Shown one piece after another: positions 12,701 through 24,900 of a stretch of 64,000 nucleotides of DNA. Each line of letters begins with the position of its first letter. The first letter of the stretch is position 1. The stretch is from Druceiella hillmani (lineage: Eukaryota; Arthropoda; Insecta; Lepidoptera; Hepialidae): contig JAYKKI010000015.1 in the NCBI GenBank assembly GCA_039881145.1, positions 23,898,501 through 23,962,500 on the forward strand, given 5' to 3'. The notes under the pieces are model-generated. The model was not told where the DNA came from. It saw only the letters and a list, made by a program, of their open reading frames with translations, and ran no database searches. The position numbers and the translations under genes were made by a program.

Positions 12701-15700
12701 AACTACTTTTACGGTTAAAATACCCCACGGATTCTGTCATAGGTCGCATAGGTGAAATAACAATATCTAATTATTATTATACTCTTACAATATTAGCGAC
12801 TTATTTTAATAAGACACTCATCAAAAAATTAATTATTTGACACATATTTTGACTATATGATTGGTTGACTGCCAAGATCGAACTTATTGGCTAACAATTA
12901 TTAAGTTATCGTGGGAGGGTTGATACCTGGCCCGCTTTCAGGAAGCTCAAGTCCTTTGTAATTCCGTTTATTGCACCTAGTGAACAGCAAAACTACCGAA
13001 GACAACACATAATATAAGACAATACATGTTTATGGTATGGTGGCCTTTCGATTTATACAGATATTAAGCGCATTAAGGTTTTCCCACTTCTTTACAAATA
13101 TAGTTTACCGAGAGAGTTTACGATATGTGGATAGTACGTGTTGGAAATTTCAAGTATTTTAGAAAATACAATTCTTAATAAACTCAAAGAAATGTCTCAC
13201 AAAAATATGTGATGGAAATAAAGCTAAAGGAGTGGAAACACTATAGTTAAATGTTAAAGTGAGGGCCTGTCAAATACAATAGAGAGTATATAATAAATTG
13301 CTAATATGTCAAGGTATACCACAGGAAAAATCTTTATATACTCGCCCGACTATATTAATTGAAATCTTAAAAAAACCAAATTAATAACATTGTTGCAACA
13401 TGTTTATTAATTTTCATACTGTTTTTTTATATTTATAAATGAAACATTGAGGGACTATTGTTATTGGAAATTATATTTTTTAAATGGAGAATTTCTTTCC
13501 AATTTGAGAACTTCAAGACGTGACCACATCTCAAAGTTTTCAAATAGGAAAAAAAATAATGAAACTATTGAGAGGCACAGTTCTCAATAGCAGATTTAGG
13601 CGATAGGCCTTGTGTCTATAAAAAAGCACAGATAACATTCTTTCCCTGTTTTCTTTATTGCCCAAATTAGTGCTTGTGGCTTTAAACGATGCTCAGGTTT
13701 ATCATTAAAATGCCTGCACAGGATCAGATATGAGGAGATAAAGCTCATCTTTACAGCTATCAGTACCAAATGAATTTTGCTCAAATAAAACTGATACGGA
13801 GTTCGCAAATAATTTTAGTATGCATTTATATGCATAAAAATAGTTACTTGGAATAATATATTCGTTGTATAAGTTTTTACTTTATTGCATCTTAGGGCTA
13901 TCTTTTATAGACTCCATTATATTAATTATGGTTTTCCAATTTGATTAATTTCTCCGTTGTTTAAGTACTTTCGACATTTCTACATATATAAGTTCAATTT
14001 AATGTATGTTACGTATGAATATTTTATTCAACTTTTTTCCGTTTGGTTGTTTCATTACCTTTTTTATATTTTTTATATGTATATTATTGTATTTTGTAAT
14101 AATTTTCAAATCGCCATTTACTTTAAATAGAGGTAATAAAATTATTTTAGGGTGAAGACGATTGTTTTAAATTATATTCCGCGAATCTATCAACTTCGAA
14201 ACAATTACATACAATATTTATAGCGAGAGAAAAGTATAAATAAAAACTGGATGAATGGAATATTGTGCTTAAAGCAAACATAATACTATAAAATACATAC
14301 AAAATTTTATTATATGTGTGTATACATGTTTAAAAAAACATCACAAATAGAAAAAGCCATTTTAAAGTAATAAACCTTCAACTTGATTACAGCTCGAGAG
14401 CTATCTGCAAAACTAACATATATTAATCCAACTCTTAAATGTTTAAATTTCATCAGATGGGAGGTATTGTCCACTCTTCATAAGCAAGTAAAATGGTTAT
14501 ACAATTAAAAAATAAATAAGGTATGCGTTAATTAATATAATGTTAATAAATTAACCTCGACTTAATTGAAACTAAAATATTAAATATATACATATTTTTT
14601 TTTATTTACTTCGTCTTAATTCCTTGACACATAGGAGAGAAAAGTCAACTTATGTCGGATCAATAATGAGTAATATTAAATCCGAGCTCAGATATTATCT
14701 AACAGTTATGTATCCGACCACTCACGTTCATGAAATTACGAAAGAGCTTGTTAATTATTTACTCCATTTGTTGGTCGAATGCTATCTGTCTTTTTCTTTG
14801 CGATTTTTAACCGAGATGGAATAGCTAGACGTCATGTAATTCTACAATGTGCTTATGTGGCATCTCACAACATCCTTTATTTCGTGTAGTTCTCGCTTTT
14901 GTGGAATACCTGCAATATAAATTTTCATGAGAAAATTGATATTGCGGATGTAATTTTTTTGGAAATTGTAAATTGTTTTAATCAAATAACTTTATGGAAA
15001 ACAAACTGAGAGATCAAAGTATAGAAATAATATTTGATGAGACTTATGTGTTTTAGAAAAGATTTTAAACATTTTAAATATGGTTTTTTACTTAAAAATA
15101 TGCTAAAACCTTCACCATTATTCATTTAACAGTATTTTTACACATTAATTTAAAATTCTTTTAAGGAACATAATACTTACGCACATTTTAGAATGGAATG
15201 TACCCCACAACAAATTAAATTTGTATCGGTTTTTCACGGTTCCGTAATAATTGCATACGTCCATTATTCGTCTCTCACACCCTCATAGTTTATGTGGCTT
15301 TAGGTCTTCAGACTATAGTTTTAGATGCTTCATGTAGAGATCTCAATTAATGTGCATCAATGTGTTAAAAATTGTTAGTATCACTTCTCTATACGTGTAG
15401 TGTGAAATTGTTTTCGCATAGTACGTCGAAGATGGCCTCATTAGATTCATTTTAAATTCAAAATGAGAGGCTAGACTTCAAATTTTTAATTAATAAACCG
15501 AATTTTTGTAAATATCAGAAGATCCAAAAACTTTTAACTGCAACAATATTTGACAAACATTTTAAGTTTTTATACCATGTTTTACAGTAAATTTTCAACT
15601 AAATATTATAAATTTTGTAAATTAAATATCTCTAACAGTATTTTATATATTTATTCATGTTTTGAAAGCATATCTTACTGCAAATGTTCCAGTTGAAATT

Positions 15701-15914
15701 TATATTTTCATTGTTTTATACATTTCTGTACGTTTCTTATATAACGGTTATTTGTTATTTTGTTTTTTAATTACTTATTTTAATAAATTAATGTTATTTT
15801 CTTAATTACTTATCTACTTAATGACAAAATCTTTTTCTTACTTACCTACCATAAATTATCTAAGTCGTTTTGTACAACATATACCTGCATATTCATAATT
15901 ATTCATTTATTTTT
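9766..15914. other. AT-rich stretch, no gene seen
   Basis: About 6 kb without a supportable gene. The segment around 10525-10585 (ATCTCAGGAACCATAAGTG) resembles a retroelement 3' UTR fragment, but this is only an impression. Open frames at 13596-13808 (minus) and 14624-14824 (plus) are short and unrecognised. Confidence 0.5.
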
Positions 15915-15929
15915 TTATTTTCATGTCTA

Positions 15930-16850
15930 GGTCAGGATCTAAGACAGTAAATACACTCCATGAATTTATTTCGCTATGCTGAGAGTCCTGTTATCATTTT
16001 TGGTACCATGCTTAGATCCTGGCCACCACTTGTGATCAACGGGCTTGTCATACAAAAAGAGCCAAATACGATGAATTGCCCATTAAGGACTTTCTATTCC
16101 TGCTAGCTCTAGCAATCGACCTTGAATTCTACATTTGATCAAATGACTTGTCAAGAAAAGTCAAACAAACGCTTGTTAGTTGAATATACTCCTCACCATT
16201 AAATAGCATCTGTGTTTACCTTTAGACTCCAACTCTGCTACCAATTATAATCAAATGTCTCGTCAAAATATTGAAACGAACGCAAGTATTATGAACTTAC
16301 TCCTCGCCGTTGAGAAATTCCTGTCAACATCTTGCGACTCGCACCCTTGTCATAACCAGTGGATTCGTCAAGACAAGTGGAATGAGACCAAATCCGATGA
16401 ATATACTCATTCCTATTATTAATAACCTGTCACCATATTTCGTTTCCATCATCTGACCTCATATATCATTTGTGATCTAAGGACTCGCTAAGATAAATTA
16501 AACAAGCCTAAGCTGCATGAAACTACTTCCCGCTGTGGGAGTTCTTTCATCACTTTTCGGCTTTGCTATAGACTCTGACTATTACTTGTAACCAAAATAA
16601 TCATCAGTAAAAGTCAAACTAATTGAAATGCCACGAATCTATCCGCGCCGTCGAGGATTTCATGTTCTCAAGTTTCGTCTATATTGCAGACCCTTGTCAT
16701 TATTTTTGACCAATAGACTCATCAAGACATGTTAAATGAGTATTTAGTCATGCAAACTTGACGTATCTATGGTATTTCTAACTTGAGAAATTCCGTCACC
16801 ATGTTCCAGCTCCATCGTTCTGTCACCATGTCCCAGCTCGGAAACCATTA
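15930..16850. repeat. Degenerate minisatellite, ~112-bp unit
   Basis: The motif (G/A)TCAAGAAAAGTCAAA-like recurs at 16047, 16150, 16262, 16367, 16497, 16603 and 16721, with spacings 103, 112, 105, 130, 106 and 118. Each occurrence is followed by an ACTCCTCGCCGTTGAG-like block. A CTGTCACCATNTTTCGGCTC-like block and a GACTC...TTGTGATCAA-like block occur between occurrences. About eight strongly diverged units are present, so the array is old and no longer homogenised. It is more GC-rich than its surroundings. It has no open frame. Confidence 0.8.
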
Positions 16851-18019
16851 TACAAATTCGATTGAAACTTGGATTACGTTATAATCAGATATTCATCTCT
16901 CGGCTTGCTTGAAGTTAAACTTCCAGAATTTACTGCAGTTGAGTTAGAAGCCGTCACGTAGCGTTTAAACATTTCGGTAGAACGGTTTGGAACTTGATGG
17001 TACGCTATTGTGCCCCTACATGCAATACTATCAGGAATAACTATCAGGAAGCACATTGACTAATGTGTAAGTACACTGTCTACTATGATGATATATTGAA
17101 ACTAGTGATAAACATTTGTTTTTCAAATATTTTTTTTTCATTTTAAATGAAATGATCTAAGCTAAGGGCATCGATTGTTAAAGCTAACGATAAGGTATAT
17201 TAGACTAATATTTTTAGGTTAATGCTATTTTTGTCGTATATACGTTCTACGTTCGTAAAATATTAGGTTATTTATCGCGTACTACGTTTAAGTGATTGGT
17301 AATAAAATCAAAAAGTTTCGTGTTAAATAAAAGCAGTAGCAATGCCCAAAAAAACACTTTTGGATACTTTATAGAGAAATGTATACCTTTTCTGTATCAT
17401 TTATAATCAGTTTATATAATAGATATGAGCGTAACAACGCATTTTTCTCAAACAACTATTGTAATCCCGAACACTATACCAATAAGCACTTCTAGAGATA
17501 AAAACTTGACATATCCGTAAGATTATAAATAACAGCTGACATTATTCTATGCGAGCAAAACCGGCATCCAAAGCGACATGTGAAGCGATTATATTTACGT
17601 ACTTATTCAAGTGGCGTATGTGAAGATTTGTGACTGTGAATAATGACCGAGCTTACGATTGAAATGAACTGTCGCGTGGCGATAGCTAAACGTTTGACGG
17701 AATGTATTGTAGTCGGAGCCTTACTGTTAAAACGAGGTTGAAATTCTGGTATTTATTGTGTTATTTACAGGTCATAAAAATAGTTCTTTAGGTGCTGATT
17801 TGCTAATTTTAAGAAACCTACATTCTACTTTTACTTTTGTATTTAAATAGAAATAGGAGAAATTGAATAAAAATGAAGGTTCTTGTGAGTGTACGAAAAA
17901 TGAACCCGCTTCCCTTATTTCTGAGACTATTGAATCAAAGATTTTTATAAAATCAGAATTGGTAGAATCTGACTAGAAAATCATAGTAAAACTATAGGTA
18001 TTATCTCAGACTTTGTGGG
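16851..18019. other. Stretch with a GC-richer patch, no gene established
   Basis: 16860-17070 and 17520-17770 are less AT-rich than the surroundings. The 60-codon minus-strand frame at 16874-17056 has a faint Cys/His/Pro pattern but no convincing domain. A TTATTTACAG acceptor-like site ends near 17770, with no matching exon found. Confidence 0.4.
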
Positions 18020-18147
18020 CAATATATTAATACAGTGATAGATACAGTAGACAATATATTAATGCCGTGAAAGATATAGTAGATAATATATTAATGCAGT
18101 GAAAGATACACAAGTTAATATACTGATACAATGAAAAGTAAAATTAA
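18020..18147. repeat. 32-bp tandem repeat, 4 units
   Basis: Units begin at 18020, 18052, 18084 and 18116, giving an exact 32-bp period three times. The core is AATATATTAATGCAGTGAAA. The last unit is the most diverged. Confidence 0.93.
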
Positions 18148-18450
18148 AAATTATATTAATTTTATGAAAACCCTTTGTTTCCTTCAATGTGTAAACTTTT
18201 ATATGTAGCTAATTATGTATAGTACCTTCTACTTGTACTTAACAGGCTATTTTTGATGTCGTAATCATATTATCATTAACAAAATATATTTAGTAAAACC
18301 AATATTAACTAAGGAAAAACGGCAGCCGTTATGAATTAATTTTAAAAATAAATTTAACTAACAATTGCACAAGATGTTTTTCTTTCTCTTATATGATTAC
18401 AAATAAGGGAGGAAAACCTAACGAGTAACTATCCAGGCCGTGCGGCCTTT

Positions 18451-18505
18451 CGGCAAACGAGTATTGCCTTTACGTTACGGCAAACGAGTATGGAATACTC
18501 GTTTG
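18451..18505. repeat. Direct repeat plus perfect hairpin at a SINE boundary
   Basis: CGGCAAACGAGTAT occurs at 18451 and 18478. The second copy forms a perfect 11-bp inverted repeat, CAAACGAGTAT (18481-18491) with its complement at 18495-18505, around a 3-base loop. It lies just upstream of the SINE head and may be part of the same insertion complex. Confidence 0.8.
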
Positions 18506-18532
18506 TCAAAAGACCGTTGCCGAAAAGGCAGT

Positions 18533-18595
18533 ATGCCTTGTGATTAACCCAACACACCAGTAGTCGCTGTGGTGTGTTGCTTCGTCACAAGGCAT
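18533..18595. repeat. Mirrored SINE head (imperfect inverted repeat)
   Basis: The left arm 18533-18560 (ATGCCTTGTGATTAACCC then AACACACCAG) is the imperfect complement of the SINE 5' head at 18567-18595. They are separated by about 6 bases. A second SINE in the window (28140-28347) also has an inverted copy of its head beside it. Confidence 0.75.
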
Positions 18596-18775
18596 AAAGC
18601 TTTTGACTGCACGGCACACAACGGGGACCCGGGTTCGATTTCCGGCCGCTCTTCGAACGGGGCTGGACTGGTGTTCTAGTTGACTGTAAAAGATTGCTCT
18701 CGTAGCAATAATATCTGCTATATGTACCAATTTGATACCTTAAAATACATAAATAAATAAATATTTATATAAATT
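18561..18775 (+). mobile_element. tRNA-derived SINE, copy 1
   Basis: It begins with a tRNA-like head and includes a B-box-like GGGTTCGATTTCC near 18628, about 60 bases downstream of an A-box-like TGGTGTGTTG. Next come CGGGGCTGGAC-like body sequence, ACTGTAAAAGATTGCTCTC, TAGCAATAA and an (AATA)n tail. The same blocks occur in order at 38495-38691 and, reversed, at 28140-28347 and 54425-54610. It has no coding capacity and would be mobilised by a LINE. The overlapping 74-codon minus frame is spurious. Confidence 0.85.
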
Positions 18776-18847
18776 AGCAATATATTTTAAATATATCAAG
18801 GTAAGTTAAATATATCAAGGTATATACATTGAAATGCAACATGAAAT

Positions 18848-19015
18848 AAATATACGATCTAACATTAACTCGAAAATCTTTCACCATTGTACCGCTGTCG
18901 AGTGTTCGACGGAATATTAGTCAACCCCAGTTACTCCATTGTTGTTATATTTGATAAACGGCTCGTGTATTTTATAAGAAAGATTTTATGCAACAGTCTG
19001 GAGGCAATTTTCCTT
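18848..19015 (+). repeat. Dispersed repeat family Y, copy 1 (unnamed)
   Basis: It shares collinear blocks with 45487-45670: ATATNCGAT, ATTAACT, CCATTGTACCGC, CGAGT, TTACTCCATT, then CTGGAGG further on. The core 18890-18953 is well conserved against its partner. I do not recognise it. It follows the SINE tail directly here but not at the second locus, so it is independent of the SINE. Confidence 0.6.
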
Positions 19016-20014
19016 TGCCCGAACTTGTCAACATGATGTTATATATTTCCAACACTTACACAGCAGTTAACAGAAAAAAGTTTATATAAGAATATAATAA
19101 CCGGAGGAAAAATACTGCTGCCTTCAATTTACATTATTAAAGCGATTTAATAAACAAAATATTTTATGTAATAAATTACTATGGGCTTTAATACTTTCCA
19201 TCAATTTAGAGCGTATCGTAAATATCGCACGGTATATGAAAGTGAATTTCAATATTAATATTGCATATTTACTGGATAAATAATATAGGTGCTCAAAAAC
19301 AAAAAGACAAATAAGTAATTTTCTTGACTTTTTGGGAATATTAAGTGTGGTTTGAAAGTGGATAAATTGTTCACGAATGTTTATGCAAAAGGAAATAAAG
19401 TATTTATGTGCATCGGTAGCCTTAAATTAAAATACATGAATTTTTAAAAATTTCTGTCAATTTTTCATTGATTGTGAGAATATAAAAATTAAATATGAAA
19501 TACATTGAAAGACTTTTAGAAAAACCTATTATTAAAATATATAAAATATATATAAAATAAAATATATATTACTCGCGTGTCTGTGTCAGCTATTTTTCAC
19601 GGAAATCGTCTGACGTCATAACTTGAAATTTAGCATAGTAATATTAATGTGTACATTTTAACTTGAACATATTTCAGTAGCTAACACTTAAAAAATTTAT
19701 ATAGAAATTTAGGTGGGAGGGTGCAAATTAAAAATACAATTATTTTTATTTAATATATTGCTTGGTGTATGGTGTGAAAGGGTTAGTAATAAAAAATATT
19801 TTTTTTAAATTGTGGTTAGTATATCTTCAGCAAAGTATGCAAAAAAATATGTTACCCCTAATTTCCAAAACTGCTTAACATTCTAAATTAAGCAGAATGA
19901 AAATAGCGTTATTAGAAGCCCTGGGAAAGATTCTAGGAAAACTATAGCAATTCTCCTAAATCTTATCATTTTATAAATGTGCCCGAAGTTTTTAGCCCCA
20001 TTAATGATTATGTT
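19016..20014. other. AT-rich stretch, no gene seen
   Basis: No supportable feature. The 87-codon minus frame at 19883-20146 is largely a translation of the TA microsatellite that follows. Confidence 0.5.
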
Positions 20015-20027
20015 TATATATATGTAC

Positions 20028-20112
<85 letters not shown>
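20015..20112. repeat. (TA)n microsatellite
   Basis: TA run with TGTACA and TACATA interruptions. Confidence 0.97.
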
Positions 20113-20115
<3 letters not shown>

Positions 20116-20269
20116 CGATAGGACTTTTATGTGGCGAATAAAACAAGTGAACTTGGTGAAGATAAAGCCATATAATTACCTATCTACCCCAAATTTGATG
20201 GAAGATGGCATGAATAGAAATATAACAGTTAAGGGGATAAATAGTAATAATATAATTATATATAATATT

Positions 20270-20452
20270 GAATATATTTGGCGTTAATTTTGTAGAAATT
20301 CATTATTCACAATTAAATGAAACTAAGTGATCTTTGCTAATATCCCACCTGAAGATATTGTAATACAACGAAACCTAGGTCGTGGTAAAGAAATTACAAA
20401 AAAAATGGAAAGAAAGCTACATCACGTAGTTTCATTTAATTGTGTATATATG
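20270..20452. mobile_element. Foldback / Penelope-like terminal element, copy B
   Basis: The left arm at 20300-20325 and the inverted right arm at about 20425-20445 (CACGTAGTTTCATTTAATTG) enclose a plus-strand hammerhead-like core. The outer left flank (20270-20300, TTGGCGTTAATTTTGTAGAA) matches copy A in the same orientation. The core between the arms lies the other way round. The parsimonious reading is inversion of the interior by recombination between the inverted arms. No protein-coding part is attached. Confidence 0.7.
20345..20385 (+). ncRNA. Hammerhead-ribozyme-like core (copy B)
   Basis: In order: stem I strand CCAC (20345-20348), CTGAAGA (20349-20355, fitting the CUGANGA core), and stem II TTGT/ACAA with a short loop. 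GAAA follows (20370-20373), then a minimal stem III A-C/G-T with a CTAG loop. GTC ends at the presumed cleavage C (20381), and GTGG (20382-20385) pairs with CCAC. Minimal-stem-III hammerheads of this type are known in Penelope-like retroelements. Weak points are an extra U and an A/C mismatch at the base of stem II, so activity is uncertain. Confidence 0.5.
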
Positions 20453-20842
20453 ATATGTTTAATTCAAACTAATAGCTCAATAGAAACTGAGACAGGACAC
20501 TGACATTGATTTCATTCACCGCGTTAAAATATTTCAATAATCATACGGTCACGAGGGCAATAATATTTGTCTTATTAAACTATTTGTGTAAATGTGGTAA
20601 CAACTTCAGGCAAACAGCTCGAGACAAAATAAACGTTTGCTACCATTTCAAAATTTCACATTGGACTAAATATTATTAGTATTGACTTGTCTAACTGGTT
20701 TACTTTATATTAGGAATACTGAATATGTGAGAATGACCATTTTAAGTACATGATCTATTTTGAATTGGCAATCATTTTAAATATAAATTGACGGCGACTT
20801 AGTGTCAATAAAAGATTCATTTATGGTCACATTTTTTGTGTC

Positions 20843-20938
<96 letters not shown>
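20843..20938. repeat. (TA)n microsatellite
   Basis: TA run with TG interruptions. The overlapping minus open frame is a translation of the repeat. Confidence 0.97.
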
Positions 20939-20940
<2 letters not shown>

Positions 20941-22684
20941 TCAAGTATTTCAATATTAAATTGATAATTTGGTTATAACTGTGGATCAACATAAGGTTAT
21001 CATCTGATGTGTAACTTGCTATATCAAATATCGGTCTATTTGACTTATGTGACTTTTGGATTTGGTCTACTACGTGATGTAGATAAAATTCAGGGAATGA
21101 AGTTATAAAAATAATTAATTAAATAAAGGCCAAAGATTGATCACTGTTTCGATAATGAAGGAAGAATGAAAATTAGCCTTACATTTGGAGTAAATAATTT
21201 TCATAACCTCGAAATGATCACTTACAATATCATTGTTAATCTCTAAACCAATCTAGATTCATAAACGGAGAAATTAAAGAAATTAAACAATGTGTAACTC
21301 TGTAAAAATATCTCAACCACGTATTTAATAGGTAGTGAAAAAAATACTTTTACAGTTTTCATTTTTAAATCTTACGGAAATAATTTAATTATCATAAATA
21401 TCATGCGTATTGTGTTTATGTAAGGAAATTAAGTAAATTTATTTACGTCGTGTGATATTTATTCCTGAATTTTTTATTTTCGTATATAGAAATAAAAAAA
21501 TAATTAATATAAATCGAAAGGATATTTTTTGTAATAAAATTTTTCTAAAGATTTTGTTAGATATAAAATATATAGTAATTTTTTAACTTTGCTACCATTT
21601 AGACATATTTTTGAAATACCACACAAGAATATTAAAAATATTTTGTAGAACTTGACGTGAAACGAAGTATCATTTAATGGTAATGTTATTTTAAATAAAT
21701 TTTTCCAACTCTAAAATTGAAAATTATGGTCACATGGTGTTTGATTTATGGTTTAAAATACCATTTTTTTTAAAAATTAAAACTCTCAATTAACTTCAGC
21801 GTTTTTTTCATGACGTAAGCGTAATTTTACTTTCATTTATTTTTTTTTATATATTGCATCCAGTTTTATGGGATGCGCAGCGAAAATTAATAAATGTGAA
21901 ATAATTTTTTGCTTCCACATTTTAAAATTGATCAAATGCGAGTTGAAATTCACGAAATAAGTGCCTTGTACAAAGTAAATTTATCATTATTGAAACTACG
22001 TGTTATTTCAGTTTTACAAACAAATTATGTACACGAAGCGGTTGCTACTTTTTTGTCATAATGTTCGTTTAATCGTAAGGTATTACGTTAATATTTTAAT
22101 GACTTATTTATCATAAAAAAAAAATATGAGCGTTAATACCATTATTTCTTGGTGTAATTACTTTGGTATTTTTAATTAAATTAATTGAATTTTTTTTGTC
22201 AAAAAAAGCAACTATATTAGATCACACAATGAGAATTGTCCTGTGACTGGATTTATAACAGTGTCGTTTCTACTTTTTAGGTACCGAAACCTTGAAATCT
22301 AAATCCATTAAATATTATTATCCGGGAAGTCGCTCTGTCTTTCACGGCATCCTTATCACCGGCTACCTTTAGTTCATTTATGATGTTATGCTTCAGAGTA
22401 TACTACGGACGATGCCATATGGATGAAGCTAGTAGATTTAAGCTTAACCTTGTTATGATCTGTGAAGAGGAGTGTGATAATAGTCAGGCTTGCAATTTTA
22501 CTCACTACAAATATTGTATTGTTTTACTGGAGTATTCCGTCATCAGGTGGAAACCATGGATTTGGATAGGGCTAGATAACAGCCTCTGATAGGTTGTCAT
22601 TAGTTAATTTATATCTCTACTGGCTATAGTAGCGAATTTTTATTGTTGTTGAGACTTGAAGAGCACATCCAATAAATATAAAAC

Positions 22685-22687
<3 letters not shown>
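20939..22687. other. AT-rich stretch, no gene seen
   Basis: No supportable coding or repeat feature. The 69-codon frame at 22380-22589 is slightly Cys-rich but unrecognised. Confidence 0.5.

Positions 22688-22721
<34 letters not shown>
22688..22721. repeat. (TA)n microsatellite
   Basis: Short TA run of about 17 units. Confidence 0.96.
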
Positions 22722-22724
<3 letters not shown>

Positions 22725-23074
22725 TCTGTCACCCTGGTAGTTTACTTGCCAAAAAACATCGTAGATTTTTAAAAAACGCAAATGTGAAGATGACCTTTAT
22801 TGTAAAGGTGTAATTTACAATAATATTATATATTTTTTTATAAAAATTAAACTCTCTACTACTTATATTTAAAACATTCCTTATATTTTTTATACTTCAG
22901 TATTGAAAAAACGAATTTTGCAATATAACTAGCGCACAAATATTGGAGAACTAATATAATTATAAATGTGTCATGGTTTATGAGATATAATTCAATTTTC
23001 TTTTTTGGATGTTATTAGAAATTTATGGATTTGACAAGATCAACACGTCTTTCCCATTTCCCTAATATATTATA

Positions 23075-23404
23075 TTGTTACTCACAAACAGTAATATTTT
23101 AAGCCAGGAATACACATGTTACTTCTTAGCACGAAAGTACGCTACTTTCGAGCAAATGCTACCCAGTAGAAAACAATTAGCACGTGTATACGAAAAGAGC
23201 ACTTTTCTAAAAGATCTCGTTACGGAATCGCACGACCGTCTATTTTTACGCGCTTATTACAATGTTATACGTGAGGGGGAAGAGAGGATTATACTCCTGG
23301 GCATGGAGTATACTCTAAACGCTTTCACTGGGAGCATGCTAGTTTCGCCCATGTTCCTCTTTACCTCTTCATCTCACTTTTTTCAAAATTATGTTATATT
23401 CTAA
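23075..23404 (+). other. GC-richer island with an unidentified 109-codon open frame
   Basis: 23090-23380 is clearly less AT-rich than its flanks and contains the longest non-repetitive plus-strand frame of the neighbourhood. The translation has no recognisable domain, and no splice sites fit its ends. The island includes a perfect 8-bp hairpin (CGAAAGTA at 23132-23139 and TACTTTCG at 23143-23150). There is a further short dyad around 23295-23313. It may be a conserved non-coding or repeat-derived island rather than a gene. Confidence 0.25.
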
Positions 23405-24785
23405 TTTAAGAAGGGTTATAGTTTTATTTTATTCATTTTGTGTACAGGGCAACTGCATTTTTGTAAATTTATAGTTATAAATAAATACTAGTGGAAATAG
23501 TAAAAATTAAGTAAAGGTTACAGTTTTATAGTATAAAATATCTTAAGCAAAAAACTCATAAAAAACAATTTTTATTACAAAAATAAAATTCTTTAGGTAC
23601 ATATTATTTTCTTCAACGTATTCATAGATTTTTATAAACATTTTCGACGAAGCATTCAAGTAACTTACTCCTTCGTATTGTAAGCAACACACAAAGCAAT
23701 CTTTTGCCCTATACCCAAGATGGGCCGCACTTAGTCTCACAGACGCAAGAGACCATTTTAATAAATTTTTAGGTGAGTGATATATGGTAGAGATAAGCAA
23801 CATTCAATTTTCCTTCTCAATTCTTCTTCGGAAAATATCTTACCTGTCCACTCCATGATCTTTCAACATATTCAGTTATAATTCTACATTCTTTTAAACG
23901 ATTTATACTGTCTCTTCGAATACTTTTTAAAAGGTTTCTTCAAAGAAGTGTAAAATTAACACAATAAAATATATGATTTATTCGGTACGTGAAGTGATAT
24001 TAAGAATAAATATCAAAAAAGCCGCAATTTTTTACGCTAAATTTTTAGTTTTTGCCTTTAGGAATTCAGTGAAAAAAGGATTTCCAAATTCATTTAGCAT
24101 AGTAGGATTATTAGATGTAAATTTAATCTAATTCGACTTATTATTTTCTTTTTAAAATAGTTCTCTAAACGGATATGAAATATTATTCCATAGGCATAAG
24201 CAATATGTAAATAGTTCAGTATGTACTTAATATTATCAACACATAGTAGGGTTAGATACGATAAACAAAATTTTCCCATCACTTCCTCGTAAATATTAAG
24301 GGGAGCGACATAAATTCACCCCTTGAACCTATCTAAACACATTGCTTTCAACGCCAGCCAACCCGTTCCTTGTTACTACAGTATTCTCTACGGGCATGCA
24401 AAATTTATAACCACACGCTAGAATGCAATGTTGTGAGAATATTTTTCTTTATTTTTTTGTAGCGCTGCCAATACTTACGTGACAAGGTGACAATTGATTT
24501 TTTTTAGTGACAAGATATCGTATAAAACATCGATATTATCTCATTCGTACTCCACGTAAAAAGAAAAATTTTTTACGAAATTAAATTTAACATTTGGAGA
24601 TTTTCGATGACAATAAGTTATTTTAAAAATAGATAGGTTTGGTAAAATAAAATTCATGAAATTATTGAATTTTTAATTTGTTATTAAAATATTATATAAA
24701 TAAAAGAAGTTAATATCTGTTAGAGCTAATTTGATCATAATACCACTTGAATATTTATACGCTTACCGACTACCAAGCTGAGTAG
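23405..24785. other. AT-rich stretch, no gene seen
   Basis: Short minus frames at 23543-23803 and 24094-24282 show no domains. 24300-24420 is GC-richer but without structure I can name. Confidence 0.45.

Positions 24786-24900
<115 letters not shown>

Noticed and set aside
15930..16850. CRISPR-like array
   Set aside because: Unit length, strong divergence between units, lack of identical short repeats and the eukaryotic context all exclude CRISPR.
16874..17056. Minus-strand frame with a faint THAP-like C...H...P pattern
   Set aside because: The Cys/His spacing does not complete a THAP zinc-binding set, and the match is too weak to separate from chance.
18506..18730. 74-codon minus frame over the SINE
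   Set aside because: It lies entirely within a non-coding tRNA-derived SINE.
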